Shown: positions 34,611 to 48,068, counted from the first letter of the stretch. The stretch is DNA of 64,000 bases from Musa acuminata AAA Group (GCF_036884655.1 NC_088354.1:17803001-17867000); one strand, 5' to 3'. The notes: generated by a model not told the origin, from the sequence alone. Translations and numbers: made by a program.

Positions 34611-35554
34611 ATGACTCTTTTTTACTTTCAAGAGAGTCACTCTCTCATTCGTCCTCCCTTGTTCAATGGGACGAACTACACTTATTGGAAAACTCACATG
34701 AGAGTTTTCTTGCTTTCCTTAAACCTTGATTTTTGGAATATTATTGAAAACAATTTTCGAAGGTCTTCTCTTCTAATGAACCATTGGAATGATTTGGAAA
34801 AGAAAACATTTTCTTTAAATGCTAGAGCTATGAACACTCTATTTTGCGCTTTAGACAAAACTGAGTTTAATCGTGTTTCTATGTTCGAAATGACTTTTGA
34901 CATATGACGCACTCTCAAAATTCACACATGAAGGTACTAGCAAAGTTAAAAATTTCGAAAATCAACATTTTAATGCATGATTTTGAACTTTTTCGAATGA
35001 AGTCGAGCGAAACCATTGTTGAGATGTATACCCGTTTTACGGATGTCGTCAATGGTTTAAAAGCTATTGGTAAAAGTTTTTCGAATCTTAAACTTGTGAA
35101 TAAAGTTTTATGCTCACTTTCTAAAACTTGGGATTCGAAAATAACTACTATACAAGAATAAAAAAATTTGAATACTTTTTTGATCGAAGAACTCATCGGG
35201 TCTCTAATGACCTATGAAATGACGTACAATGTACATGAAGAACTCAAGAATAACCTTCCAAAGAATAGGAAGGATTTGACACTTAGAACACATGAAGACC
35301 ACTCGAGCATAAGCTCAAGTGATGGTGAACTTAAACTACTCATGAAATTTATAAAGTTAATGAAACAAAAATTAAAGAACAAAAAGAACGCAACTACTTG
35401 CTATGAACATAAGAAGAGGAAAGAACTTTGGGATGAATCGAGCTCCTCCGAAGACGAGGAGAAAATCAACAAAGGCGAGGTGGCAAACTACACCTTAACG
35501 GCTTGCTACAATGAGGTTAACAACTCAAACGAAACTCCTTTAACTTATTTTTAA
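34611..35554 (+). pseudogene. E1 gag, split into three frames
   Basis: Starts MTLFYFQESHSLIRPPLFNG and continues TNYTYWKTHMRVFLLSLNLD, the N-terminal gag signature of SIRE/Maximus-like elements (UBN2-type gag). Frames 34611-34907, 34904-35161 and 35168-35554 follow one another with small frame shifts and a stop between them, so the protein is broken. The third part includes a lysine-rich stretch (MKQKLKNKKNATTCYEHKKR). No zinc knuckle was seen in what remains, and no pol follows. Confidence 0.75.
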
Positions 35555-37802
35555 ATTACATGAGTTTAATTATTTTTCTTGAAATTTACATGTTTAATGA
35601 CATAATGAAAAATATAAAAATAAAATTGGATCATGGTTATCATGTTAGTAATTTTAAAAATGATAATAAAATTTGTATGTTTTATGTTAAAGGAATAAAA
35701 TATTAGATTTAAATCTAATGACAATTCTATGTATGTTTTTCAAGAAGAAATAATGTATATTTTGATGGTTTTCGTATTGATTTTTTATTTTGTTTGAAAA
35801 TGCTTTATGCTCAATGAAATCATGATTGATGAATATGCTTTATGTTTTCTTTGGCTTGTATGTCTTATCATGATGAATGTTTTGAAAATAAATATTTGCA
35901 TTATGTTTATTGATTTTATTGCATGAGGACTTGAAATAATGATTTGAAATCATATGTTTTGGAATTATGTGTTACACTTTTTGATCTTGATGATTTTTTA
36001 TCTTTTCGTTTTAAACGTTGATGTATGGTTTTCATACAAAAAATTTGAGTATGCTTATATGAAATCAATCACTTAAAATGAAACACATAAAAAGATAAAT
36101 ATTTTATCATTGGAATTAAAATGATAAATCAAATCTCTTGTTTAAAGAAGCCTTATGTTTAATATGTTATAGTTTTTTGGTCTTGATGTTTTTTATGACG
36201 AAATTTACTTTTCAACCCTAAACGTTGATGCATGTTTTTATTTGACAAAATGAAAAAGGCATGCATCTATGAAATCAATCTTATGAATTGAATCACTAAA
36301 AAGAAGAAAGCTTTCTCCTTAAAAAATATCTCTATTTTATCGATTTTTCAATAAGGAGAGATTAATGAATCTACCTATGTTTTTTTTATGAATCTATTGA
36401 AAATAATTTTGATTTTGAGATTTATAAATTAAGATTTCTTATGCATAAGTCAAGATTTTATATGTATGAATTGAAATCTTTTTCTCCTAAGTTTCTTTTA
36501 CGATTTACTAAAGAGAATATCTTTTTCAAAATTCATGACTTAAATTTTTTTTAAATATATTTTATTATTTGATCTCATAAGATTTTTTTTGATTATTTAA
36601 GAGGAGGTTTTTCAAAAGAAATTATGCCTTTTGGTATTCACATGATCGTATCTTTCATGATATGATTTTTATACAATTTCTTGTATTCATCACCCAATTA
36701 ATTTTTCTTGATGAGATGAAATGAATGTGATGAAATAAAAATATGCATGAAATACAAATAAGAAGTTATGATCATGCATGCATGATAGGATACAATGTAA
36801 TTTGATATTTAGATACCATCATAATTTAAAATGCTATGAATTGTTGCTAAATTGATGTATTATGAATGCTTGAGTATCTTATATGATATGATGATTAATA
36901 TATTGTTGTATCATGCATAAAGTAAAGGATGAAATGTAAGATTTTAAAATTATGTATATTTTAATTTGAAACTATTATGATGCACAAACATATTGAAAAA
37001 GGATTGATACTTTACCTTTGTCATGATTTGAAAATTATTGTAAAGGGAAAAGAATTACAACATTGTATTCTTCCCTTCTTTTTGACAATGACAAAGGGGG
37101 AGAAAAATTGCTAGCTCAAGATGAAAAATTTGGAAACTTACACATTGCAAAAGAAGCAAATTTGCTAGCTTGCTCATCTCAAAAGAGAAGCAAGAAGTGC
37201 TATCTTGCAAATCTCAAGACGCACAAATGCAAACTTACAAAATTTATAATTTTGCACATCATTAAAATTTATGATGATTTAGTAATTATGCATATTCTAA
37301 AATGTTGTAAGATTCACTAGCTTGCATGATGTAGAACTTGCTATCTTAAACATCACCAAGAAATGCTATCTTGCCTATCTCAAGAAGCAAAAAATGTTAA
37401 TTTGCACATCTAAAAAAAACTTATAGCAAGAGTTTCTTTCTTGAACATCTCAAAATTGCTACCTTGCATGTTTTAAAATGTTATAAAATATTGCTAGCTT
37501 GCACTTTGCAAAGGAAGCAAAAATGACACTTTTCAAAAGGAAGAAAGAGCTTGCTATCTTGCATTTGCTTTCGAAATTTTTGCTAGCTTGTATGTTGTAA
37601 ACTTGCTATCTTACTATCTTGCATATCTAAATCTTGATAGCTTACTTGATATAACATTTGCTAAATTTTCTAGCTCACAAATTGTATGATGATAAAACTT
37701 GATATTTTTTATGCAATGATTTGAATTTATATCTCAAACACTTGATAGTTGGAACTTCTCTTTTTTATTGATGATAAAGGGGGAGAAGTATGATCATGTT
37801 AT
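35555..37802. other. AT-rich non-coding interior of E1
   Basis: No pol homology in any frame. From about 37,070 the words TTGCTAGCTTGC and TTGCTATCTTGCA recur many times, forming a loose repeat. AAAGGGGGAGAA occurs twice (37,092-37,105 and 37,776-37,788), resembling polypurine tracts. Copia-2 inserted at 37,803. Confidence 0.6.
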
Positions 37803-39288
37803 TGTTGGGAAATCATTGGGGGGCGACATCATATGCGTAGTGGAAGAACAAGAAAACAAAAATCCCCGATTCCCAAAAAGATGTTCGTCGTCGTGCGAAG
37901 ATTGGTGCGCAAAATTTCGCAAAACACAAAACTGCGTATAGAGATTGTGTTACCTAGGGAGATCGTATATCCCTGTTTCCTTAGGAGAGGGTGAAGGAGG
38001 TCAAGCATCCTCCTCTCTAGCGGTGATCCACACAACAGGGTTGCGACGACGCTCCTCAAAACTCCAGGCCTACTCTGAGGTGGAGAGGGAGAGGAGAATA
38101 GGAAAGGCAAGCAAAGACTCTAGCCTATGAGGCTGTGAATCCCTCCTATTTATAGAGATCCCGTGTCAAACCCTAATGGGTCCTTCCCTAGTGGGTATTA
38201 GATCTGCATCCAATAAGAACAAGGGCTCCGTCGGATATCTCATATTCGAACCTCTACTCATCGCAATGCCTACCATATGTGTGTGACCCTCTAGGCTCAA
38301 TATCGAGCTGGCCGTGAGTCATACCTGTCAGAACTCCTTCTAACTGAGTGAATTATTATCTCTGTAATAATTCACTCGACTCATCGACTACGGACGTACT
38401 AGGCCACTACGCCGTAGTCCCCAGACGATACAGGGGAATCCAATCCATTGGACCTGTCTGTCCTCAGTTACCATGTACCTTTAGTCCCTCATCCATCTAA
38501 TATCCCAGAGACCGTATATCGAGCATGGTGCTGTCAGACCCATACGGTTTCTACTCGAGTCTCGCTCTAATCGGATTCTCCCGGAGAACTCTTTCTCTCT
38601 CAACCCGAATGACCCTGGCTAGGGATTTGTCTGAGCAAGAACACATAGGATATTCCTCTTATGACGCCGAGAGTGGATGATCCTCTATTGACACTCAATA
38701 GCCCTCGTAAGGTCGACTAACACTCCCAATGACCATTTGTACTAGATCTGGGGACAGCCAAACCTATAAGTCTGGTATCAAAGAGTGGAGCACTCATACA
38801 GGACATCCTTGGTGTCTCAAGTCTAAGGACCAGATACACCACTAGGACTACGGAATCGCTGTCTGACAATAAGGCATCATCAACCATCCAGCATTCCGTA
38901 AGCGGATCAATCAGTGAACTCATTCTCCAATGAGCACCTGTACTGTATCCCTAGTGTCCCTACACGAGCAGCTATGAGACCAGCTGCATCCATCATATAG
39001 ACGGGTATATAGCACACCAGTCTATCCGGTTATCACGATGTCCCTCTTGAGTAACCTATGATCGGGATTATTTAGGATATGTGTTTAAAGGTGAATCGAT
39101 CTCATTATCGTGATCTTATCACGATCCGATTCCCATTGCACAAATCCAAGGACAACACAATATATATATGCATTTATGCAATAGTTATAAAGTGATATAC
39201 GCCAAAATATAATAAGCAAAAAGATTCTGTATCAAGTCACACGTGCCATCACTCACGTGATTGGCTTGCTGGGCACCTATGACTAGCA
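37803..39288 (-). repeat. Copia-2 3' LTR
   Basis: Minus strand starts TGCTAGTCATAGG at 39,288 and ends TTTCCCAACA at 37,803. The polypurine tract AAGTGGGAGATTG lies immediately upstream (about 39,289-39,303). Confidence 0.93.
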
Positions 39289-39289
39289 A

Positions 39290-39987
39290 TCTCCCACTTG
39301 ACCAAAAGCCAATCACCTATGTGTCTGATCCCCATCAGTCCCCTGTGACGCTCAAAGACAAAATGAGACAACGGCTTTGTTAGTGGATCTGCAATGTTAT
39401 CTTCGGATGGTACTCTTTCCACTGCTACATCTCCTCGGGTTACGATCTCTCTTATAAGCTGGAACCTCCTCAGAACACTTCTGATGAGACCCGGGTTCCA
39501 TTATTTGAGTAATCACCCCATAGTTGTCGCAATATAAGGAAGTCGACTTGTCGCTATCTGTATCGACTCCCAAATCTGTGATGAACTTCTTCACCCAGAC
39601 TCCCTCCTTTGCTGCATCCAATGCAGCAATGTACTCCGCCTCTGTGGTCGAGTCAGCAGTGGTATTTTGTTTGGAACTCTTCCAGCACACTGCTCCTCCA
39701 TTCAAGGTGTACGCATACCCTGAATTCGACTTGCTATCATCGACATCAGACTGAAAACTTGAGTCAGTGTAGCCTTCAACCTTAAGGCTATTACCTCCAT
39801 ATACTAGTAAAAGATCCTTAGTCATTCTCAAGTACTTAAGGATACACTTTACTGCTTTCCAGTGCTCCAAGCCTGGATCCGCCTGATACCTGCTCGTGAC
39901 ACTCAGAGCATGCGCTATATCAGGCCTAGTACATAGCATGACATACATGATAGACCCTATTGCTGAGGCATAAGGTATCATATTCAT
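39290..39987 (-). pseudogene. Copia-2 RNase H region
   Basis: Minus-strand frame 39987-39397 begins MNMIPYASAIGSIMYVMLCT and includes VEGYTDSSFQSDVDDSKSNS, GGAVCWKSSKQNTTADSTTE and AEYIAALDAAKEGVWVKKF, the copia RNase H core. At SHQKCSEEV the frame shifts. The end of the domain (VERVPSEDNIADPLTKPL) continues in another frame to about 39,300. The same shift is present in Copia-1. Confidence 0.85.
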
Positions 39988-41225
39988 GTTTGCCCTTTGG
40001 AATTTTCCATGCCAAACCTTTTGACAATGGTTTCTATGTACCTGGACTGGGACAAGCCAAGCATCCTTTTGGATCTATCTCTATAGATTCTAATCCCCAA
40101 GATATAGGATGCTTCCCCTAAGTCCTTTATGGAGAAGTGTCTAGATAACCAAGTCTTTACTGTGGATAGCATTCCTACGTCATTCCCAATGATGAGGATG
40201 TCATCCACATATAACACCAAAAAGGTGATAGTCCTCCCACTTACCTTTCTGTATACACAAGGCTCATCTTCATTCTTAACGAAGTCATAAGATATGATTG
40301 CCTCATCAAATCTTATGTTCCAACTTCGGGAAGCTTGCTTTAGTCCATAAATGGATCTAAGCAACCTCCACACCTTATCTGGGCTGTTCTTGGACACGAA
40401 TCCCTCAGGTTGCATCATATACACCTCCTCCTCGAGGTTCCCATCGAGGAATCCGGTTTTCACATCCATCTGCCAGATCTCATAATCATAGTGTGCTGCA
40501 ATAGCCAATAGAATTCTGATGGATTTTAGCATTGCTACGGGTGAGAAGGTTTCGTCGTAGTCAACACCTTGCCTTTGACGATACCCTTTAGCCACTAGCC
40601 TTGCTTTATAGGTCTCTACCTTTCCATCTACTCCGATCTTTTTCTTAAAGATCCATTTGCAACCGATGGGTACAATACCTTCGGGCGCATCAACTAGGTT
40701 CCAAACCTTATTGGAGTACATAGAATCCATCTCAGAATTCATGGCTTCTTGCCACTTCCCGGAGTCTATACTCATAATAGCCTCCTCGTAGGTCTGAGGA
40801 TCAATATCCTCAGCATCCTCTCCTGTAATATGTCCCACATATCTCTCAGGAGGATGAGATACTCTATCAGACCTGCGTAAAGTTGAAACTTGTGTATTAG
40901 GTACCTGAATAGACTCGGGCTGTAGAGTGGTGCTTGAGCTTGGTTCTCTAACTTCGCTCAACTCTATCATTCTCCCACTATCTCCGCCAAGAATGTGTTC
41001 CTTCTCAAGGAACACTGCTCTCTTAGCTACAAAGACCTTTTGGTCCTCGAGATGATAGAAGTAATACCCACAAGTTTCCTTGGGGTATCCCACAAATATG
41101 CATCGCTCTGTCCTTGATTCTAACTTATCGGGATTGTGTCTTTTAACGTGGGCTGGGCAGCCCCAAATCTTAACAACCTTAAGATCAGGCTTCTTCCCTT
41201 TCCATATCTCATATGGTGTAGACAC
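39984..41225 (-). pseudogene. Copia-2 reverse transcriptase
   Basis: 413-codon frame. It holds the integrase tail (STPYEIWKGKKPDLKVVKIW) then the reverse transcriptase with YKARLVAKGYRQRQGVDYDE, QMDVKTGFLDGNLEEEVYM, SIYGLKQASRSWNIRFDEA and the catalytic VLYVDDILIIGNDV. The frame ends in GMENSKGQ at an ATGA overlap with the RNase H frame. Related elements have about 30 more residues between these parts. Confidence 0.9.
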
Positions 41226-41859
41226 TACCGACTTAGTGGGAACTCTGTTCAGTAGGTAAGCTGTGGTCTCTAGGGCATATCCCTAGAAGTAGGTCAGCGA
41301 AACTCATCATGGACCGTACCATATCTAATAACGTACGATTTCTCCTTTCAAAGACACCATTGAGCTGAGGTGTGTAAGGAGGTGTCCATTGGGATAATAT
41401 CCCATGGTCCTTGAGGAACTGAGTAAACTCTGTACTTAAGTACTCACCTCCTCGATCTGATCGAAGAGTTTTGATACTCTTTGCAGTCTGGTTCTCCACC
41501 TCATTCTTATACTCTCTGAATTTCTCAAAGGCCTCGGACTTGTACTTCATTAAGTACATATATCCATACCTTGAGAAATCATCAATAAATGTAATGAAGT
41601 AGGAGTAACCTCCAATGGCATGAGTTGACATGGGTCCACATACATCACTATGTATGAGTTCCAACAACTCAGTGGCTCTCTCTCCAGTTCTACTAAATGG
41701 AGATTTGGTCAGTTTTCCACGAATGTAAGGCTCACAAGTTGCATATGACACATAGTCAAATGGATCTAGATATCCATCATTTAGCAACTTTTGAATCATT
41801 CTTTCATGGATGTGACCTAGCCTACAATGCCACAGGTATGCATTGTTCACCTCATCTTA
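41226..41859 (-). pseudogene. Copia-2 integrase
   Basis: Frame 41850-41233 begins [20 protein letters not shown] (GAG-pre-integrase zinc-binding H..C) and has [40 protein letters not shown] and [20 protein letters not shown]. An upstream TAA (41,857-41,859) stands where Copia-1 has CGA. Near 41,280 a small deletion (8 nt relative to Copia-1) removes the WGYALETA frame. Confidence 0.88.
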
Positions 41860-43110
41860 TTTCCTCTTAGACACATTTACATTCATGATATGTGGAGTAG
41901 TGTCTAACATAAATAAACCATTATGCAATGTTCCTTTCGTGATGATCTTATCATCTAATAATATCGAACAACCATTGTTCTCAAAAACAAATTTATATCC
42001 ACTAATTATTAAACATGAAATGGAGATAATGTTTTTGATAATAGAAGGAACAAAATAACATGCATCTAATGCAATAAAAGCTCCACTAGGCAGATGTAGG
42101 GCGACCTCGCCAATAGCTAATATAGTAACTTTTGCTCCATTACCCATCTTGAGGTCCATCTCGCCTCTCTCTAGTCTCCTAGGCCTTGCCAGAACCTGCA
42201 ACGAATTGCATATATGATAAGCACTATCGGTATCCAATACCCATGTGTTATCATAAGAGTCTGACAAATGGAGATTGATTATGAATGTACCTGAAGCTTC
42301 ATCAAGCTTTTGTTTCGCCATTTCTGCAAGGTACTCTTTGCAGTTTCTCTTCCAATGCCCATCTTTATCACAGTGGAAGCACTGGCCTTTGTCCTTTGTT
42401 GGGTCTTTCTTAGCAACCTTTGCTTTATCTTGTTTGCCCTTGCCCTTTCCCTTCTTAAGGGACCTTTCTGCTTTCCTTTTCTTTCTGGTCTCACCAGTGT
42501 AGAGAACTGGCTTCTCTTTCTTAATAGTACTCTCTGCCTCCCTCAACATATTGAGGAGCTCTGGGAGAGTCACCTCAAGCTTGTTCATATTAAAATTTAT
42601 TATGAACTGTGAAAAGGAATCTGGTAGGGACTGAAGCACAATGTCCACACACAAGTTATCCTCTAGGACCATTCCTAGACCTGTGAGTTTCTCTATCCAC
42701 TCAATCATCTTTAGGACATGGTTCTGAACCGGTGTCCCCTCAGTCATCCTAGCGCGGAAAAGGCTCTTGGATATCTCATATCGTTGAGTCCTTCCCTGTT
42801 CCTCAAACAATTTGCGGACATGTAGGAGAATGGATCTGGCATCCATCTTTTCATGTTGTCTCTGTAACTCTGGAGTCATAGAGCCCAACATATAGCACTG
42901 AGCAAGAGTGGAGTCATCAATGTACTTCACGTAGCGAGCGATCTCATCCTCGCTTGCCCCTTCTTCGGGCGTAGGCATCACTGTATCAAGGACGTACACG
43001 ATTTTCTCCGCTGTGAGAACAATTCTCAAGTTACGGAGCCAATCCGTATAATTTGTACCAGTGAGGCGGTTGACATCAAGTATGCCACGTAAGGGATTTG
43101 AAAGCGACAT
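41857..43110 (-). pseudogene. Copia-2 gag and protease
   Basis: 417 codons starting [20 protein letters not shown]. The gag UBN2-like core includes [21 protein letters not shown] lysine-rich tract precedes the CCHC knuckle [14 protein letters not shown] (Gly to Asp at one non-Cys position). The protease reads [14 protein letters not shown], with Asp where the D-T-G triad needs Gly. Copia-1 keeps D-T-G. Confidence 0.9.
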
Positions 43111-44890
43111 TTTCTGAAAATAAAGATGTAGCAGAAATGAATAACATGCAGATTTTGCAAGAAATAAACTATCAAGATATGGACTTCTATCTTAATATGC
43201 TCCCACTATTTTACTAACGAGTCACGCGACACCCTCAGCACGTGAAACGGAAGTCTCCGGCAGACTTCTAGTGGGGATCAGGATCCAATCAGCGTCTTAG
43301 TGTAACCTCGAGGGACTCGACCAATCACACTAAGCCTAAAAGGTAGGCAACTCTTGCCGATCACAACTCCTTGTGATTCCCGTCCTGTTCGGCCTCCGAA
43401 TCACCATGGCCTCGAGGGACTCGACCAACCATGATGCTCGGTTAAGTCAACACATTCGTTACAAGATGAGTCTGATTTGATGATATACTCTCGAGGGACT
43501 CGACCAAGCATACCATGCCTTCAGGTCACCGGTGACATCTCTATGTCGTAAGCAAGATAGCGAATCGCGATATAGGTGAGTCTCGAGGGACTCGACCAAC
43601 TCAACCTACACCGGGATTCGGTTCCTACTCATAACGATGGAAGGCCACGTGGGTCAATCTAATTGCCTCACGTTTACCGACTTAATATTATCGAGAGATG
43701 TTTCTATAATTTGGTCTCCTAATATGACATGTCACACATATACATATTTAATATATATCTACATCGCATGCAAATATATATACATATCTAGTATGTGTAT
43801 AAGCAATCACACCAGATGATCATGGACCACAACCTAATATGATTAGGCCCGAGCCAGTAGGCCTAATCACTCACATCAAGATCTATGTGTGCAACGGTGC
43901 ATCTCCATGCCTTGTGATCGTCCATCTCGTCCTCGTCGGTTTCGTCGACATCTTGATGCATCTCCATGCATCACGATCGTCCGTCTCGTGGGTCCCGCTA
44001 TCGCATCCACGCTCCCGCTGCACCTCCTCATATGATTACAACTTAATCATATGCACGCAGGCCCGACAATAAACGAAAAATATAATGGAGGTTCGCAGAC
44101 CTCAATAATAATAAGCACAAGTACACACATCACACGGTCCATGATCATCCGTCCACACATCATACATCACATGTATAAATAAGCATCATCATGTAGGACT
44201 ACTAGATAATAATAAAAATAATAATCAACTAAACCTTTTAATTAATTAATATTTTTCTGAAATCAGGGACATGTAGGGAATTTCTCAATTCCTAAGGGTA
44301 TTTTCGTAATTTGGACAAAAGACAGAAATTGGAATTTCTCAAATTCAGAGGGGCAAAATTGTCTTTTGCCCAGAAAACCCTAATACCCTTTCCCCTTTTC
44401 GCTGCTACCGCCGCCGCCACCCTGCCGGCGGCGGCCTGTGCGGCGGGGCGAGGGTGCTGTCCTCGCCTGCAGGTGGCACGCCCGCTGGCGGCGATGCCGC
44501 TGCGGGTGGGCGCCCCCTTCGGGCGCCGCTGCCTCCGCAGGCGGTGCTGTACCGCCGGGCGGCCGCCCCTGTGGGGGGGTTTCGCCCGCGGGAGTAGTGG
44601 CGGCAGGCGTCGCGCGTCGTTGCCCTGCGGCGGCAGGCGCCACTTCCTTTCGGCGGCAGGCGCCGCTGCCCTGCGGCGCCTCTGCCCGTGGGTTGCCAGC
44701 CCCGCCGGCAGCAAGCCTGCTGCAGACGCAGCCCCTGCGTTGCCCGCCTTCGGCTGCGTTGTACGCACGCAAATCGAGGGCAGCAACTGTTGCTGTCCTT
44801 CCTCGCTTTTGCGTCAACGATTTTGACGTCAAAATTCTTCCTAAACACAACACACGCAGTTCAAAACCAATCATTCGCACGAACAACCTG
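43111..44890 (-). other. Copia-2 5' leader: hairpin array and GC-rich block
   Basis: The leader between the primer site and gag is about 1.78 kb. The hairpin cores (CTCGAGGGACTCGACCA on the plus strand) are at 43307-43323, 43411-43427, 43490-43506 and 43582-43598. The GC-rich block lies at about 44,395-44,780. Between them 43,640-44,340 is AT-rich with short repeats. Confidence 0.85.
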
Positions 44891-44903
44891 GCTCTGATAC
44901 CAC

Positions 44904-46389
44904 TGTTGGGAAATCATTGGGGGGCGACATCATATGCGCAGCGGAAGAACAAGAAAACAAAAATCCCCGATTCCCAAAAAGATGTTCGTCGTCGTGCGAA
45001 GATTGGTGCGCAAAATTCTGCAAAACACAAAACTGCGTATAGAGATTGTGTTACCTAGGGAGATCGTATATCCCTGTTTCCTTAGGAGAGGGTGAAGGAG
45101 GTCAAGCGTCCTCCTCTCTAGCGGTGATCCACACAGCAGGGTTGCGACGACGCTCCTCAAAACTCCAGGCCTACTCTGAGGTGGAGAGGGAGAGGAGAAT
45201 AGGAAAGGCAAGCAAAGACTCTAGCCTATGAGGCTGTGAATCCCTCCTATTTATAGAGATCCCGTGTCAAACCCTAATGGGTCTTTCCCTAGTGGGTATT
45301 GGATCTGCATCCAATAAGAACAAGGGCTCCGTCGGATATCTCATATCCGAACCTCTACTCATCGCAATGCCTACCATATGTGTGTGACCCTCTAGGCCCA
45401 ATATCGAGCTGGCCGTGAGTCATACCTGTCATAACTCCTTCTAACTGAATGAATTATTATCTCTGTAATAATTCACTCGACTCATCGACTACGGACGTAC
45501 TAGGCCACTACGCCGTAGTCCCCAGACGATACAGGGGAATCCAATCCATTGGACCTGTTTGTCCTCAGTTACCATGTACCTTTAGTCCCTCATCCATCTA
45601 ATATCCCAGAGACCGTATATCGAGCATGGTGCTGTCAGACCCATACGGTTTCTACTCGAGTCTCGCTCTAATCGGATTCTCCTAGAGAACTCTTTCTTTC
45701 TCAACCCGAATGACCCTGGCTAGGGATTTGTCTAAGCAAGAACACATAGGATATTCCTCTCATGACGCCGAGAGTGGATGATCCTCTATTGACACTCAAT
45801 AGCCCTCGTAAGGTCGACTACCACTCCCAATGACCAGCTGTACTAGATCTGGGGACAGCCAAACCTATAAGTCTGGTATCAAAGAGTGGAGCACTCATAC
45901 AGGACATCCTTGGTGTCTCAAGTCTAAGGACCAGATACACCACTAGGACTACGAAATCGCTGTATGACAATAAGGCATCATCAACCATCCAGCATTCCGT
46001 AAGCGGATCAATCAGTGAACTCATTCTCCAATGAGCACCTGTACTGTATCCCTAGTGTCCCTACACGAGCAGTTATGAGACCAGCTGCATCCATCATATG
46101 GACGGGTATACAGCACACCAGTCTATCCGGTTATGACGATGTCCCTCTCGAGTAACCTATGACCGGGATTATTTAGGATATGTGTTTAAAGGTGAATCGA
46201 TCTCATTATCGTGATCTCATCACGATCCGATTCCCATTGCTTAAATCCAAGGACATCACAATATATATATGCATTTATGCAATAGTTATAAAGTGATATA
46301 CGCCAAAATATAATAAGCAAAAAGATTCTGTATCAAGTCACATGTGTCATCACTCACGTGATTGGCTTGCTGGGCACCTATGACTAGCA
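44904..46389 (-). repeat. Copia-2 5' LTR
   Basis: Same length and ends as the 3' LTR. The minus-strand TATA box is in CTCTATAAATAGGAGGG near 45,250. Confidence 0.93.
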
Positions 46390-46549
46390 GTTATGCATGA
46401 TGACGTGTTGCAAATATTCATGATGAAATTTGCAATGACTTGAATTCAGCTTGAATTCAAGGTTATATCAATATGATATATTGATAGGGGGAGTTTGTTT
46501 AAACTCTGAGAGTTAAGGTTAACTCCGTTATCAATTGGTTGGCATCATC

Positions 46550-46563
46550 AAAAAGGGGGAGAT
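46550..46563 (+). promoter_or_regulatory. E1 polypurine tract
   Basis: AAAAAGGGGGAGATTG directly precedes the 3' LTR start TGTTGAATC at 46,564, the position expected for plus-strand priming. Confidence 0.88.
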
Positions 46564-48068
46564 TGTTGAATCTCAAATTTTGATGGCGACACCAATTGAT
46601 AAGTGTTTATGATTTAATCTGCGTTTTGAGTGACGCAGGATGTTTCGATCGGGATGAGACAATTAAAGCAGGAAGAATCATGTTGTTCCAGAGGATCGGT
46701 CGACATATTGACAGAAGGCTTCGGCCCATAGATTCGGGCATCGGGCCAAGAAGAGCGGATATTGTGCTAAGGATATCAGAGTTGCGGAGGTCAATTGACC
46801 GATTGAGCAATAGGCCATAAGAGAGGACGATGCGCAGAAGAATCGGACAAAGCGTCGATGGACCAAATGACATTCCGAACAACATGATTCATGCTTAGTA
46901 ATAATTGTCTAGATCGAAGTGTATTTTTGTGTATGCAGGATTAACTACGATAGTAAAGCATAAAGCAAAATGAAGTCCCGGAGAAAAGAACACGATTTCG
47001 TTGGGAGTTCGAGAGTTCGACGGAAGTTCGGACGTTCGTCGGAAGTTCTGCGGGAACCAACCGAGAAGTCCAGGAGCTTGCCAAAGAAGCTCGTCGAAAC
47101 TCGCTAAGAAGATCATCATTAAGTCCAGGAGCTTGTCGGGAGTCCGTCAGAACATTGCCGAGAGATCATCGAAAGTTCGTCGGAAGATCGCTGGAAGCTC
47201 GCTAGAAGAAATCAGACTTATCTTGCTTAGATTATATCTTAGGAATCGTAGTTAGCACATAATTAGAGTTGGGATTGGGAGGTAATCTCATCAACTCTAT
47301 TAGGGGCCAACTAGGCCTGAAGTTAGACTAGTTTGGGTCGGATTCAAGGCCCAACCAGGGTGCTGAAACCCTGGCCAACGGTGGCACCGCCTGGGGAACA
47401 ACACCCCAGGATTCCTAGGCGATGGTACCGCCGACAACAATGCTGCTAGTGGTAGTACCGCCCCTATTCGGTGGTGGTACCACCCAGTACTGTATCCTAC
47501 GACGGTAGTACTACCCAAGAATGGCGGTGGTACCACCAGTACCTAGGAAACCTGGGATGAGATCTTTTTAGGCTCCAAGTTTAAATCAACTTGAAGCCTA
47601 TAAATATCCTCTCATCCCTGGTTAACAAACATAATCACATAGAGTTTAAAAGTGAAGAAACGCTATAGAAATCTCTTGAGAAATCCCTCCTCTAGATCTA
47701 ACTTTAGAATTCTGTATAGAGAGGAGTGTGTGTACTTGTAAGGGTTGTCTCCAAAACCCGGTAAAAGGAGAAGAGTGGTGTAAGAAGGAGGTTGATCTTC
47801 GCCTATTAAAGGAAGATCGATAGTAGATGCTAGTGGCCTCAACGGAAGAGGAATCGGCGGAGTGGATGTAGGTCACGATGATCGAACCACTATAAAAATC
47901 TGATTTGCATTTCCTTTGTGCACTTTACTTTAACTACAAGCCTCGTTCTTATTGCTTTCAAAGTTAAGTATTTTCGAAATCGATTTTATCGCACGAAATG
48001 AAATTTCTTAAACCATCATTTTTACCGCTGCACTAATTCACCCCCCTAGTGCCGACTCGTTCCTAACA
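46564..48068 (+). repeat. E1 3' LTR (1,505 bp)
   Basis: Begins TGTTGAATCTCA and ends TTCCTAACA. The palindromic minisatellite at about 47,377-47,548 and TATA (CCTATAAATATCC, about 47,596) match the 5' LTR with many single-base differences, so E1 is older than Copia-2 within it. Confidence 0.92.

Larger units (their letters stand above)
37803..46389 (-). mobile_element. Copia-2, nested in E1
   Basis: Both LTRs are 1,486 bp (37803-39288 is the 3' LTR, 44904-46389 the 5' LTR). The TSD GTTAT is perfect (37,798-37,802 and 46,390-46,394). The primer binding site at 44,891-44,903 reads TGGTATCAGAGC on the minus strand. Domain order gag, protease, integrase, reverse transcriptase, RNase H is that of Ty1/copia; gag and protease style is Tork/Angela-like. 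The two LTRs differ by roughly 2 percent by eye (about 20 mostly C/T differences in the first 950 bp). The polyprotein is broken by a stop, a small deletion and two frameshifts shared with Copia-1. Confidence 0.93.
33053..48068 (+). mobile_element. E1: gag-only LTR retrotransposon of family E, interrupted by Copia-2
   Basis: 5' LTR 33053-34561, 3' LTR 46564-48068, TSD CGGGT on the left (33,048-33,052) and CAGGT on the right (48,069-48,073). Both ends of each LTR are TGTTGAAT...CCTAACA, except that the first G of the 5' LTR has become A. Without Copia-2 the element is about 6.4 kb. The internal region has a primer binding site, a broken gag and a polypurine tract but no protease, integrase or reverse transcriptase. 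This matches the TR-GAG class of non-autonomous elements described in plants. Members of the family elsewhere must have supplied enzymes. Confidence 0.88.

Noticed and set aside
44292..44826. Several overlapping long frames on both strands in the GC-rich block
   Set aside because: All frames stay open because of GC content; only the frame shared with Copia-1 is mentioned, as a possible uORF.
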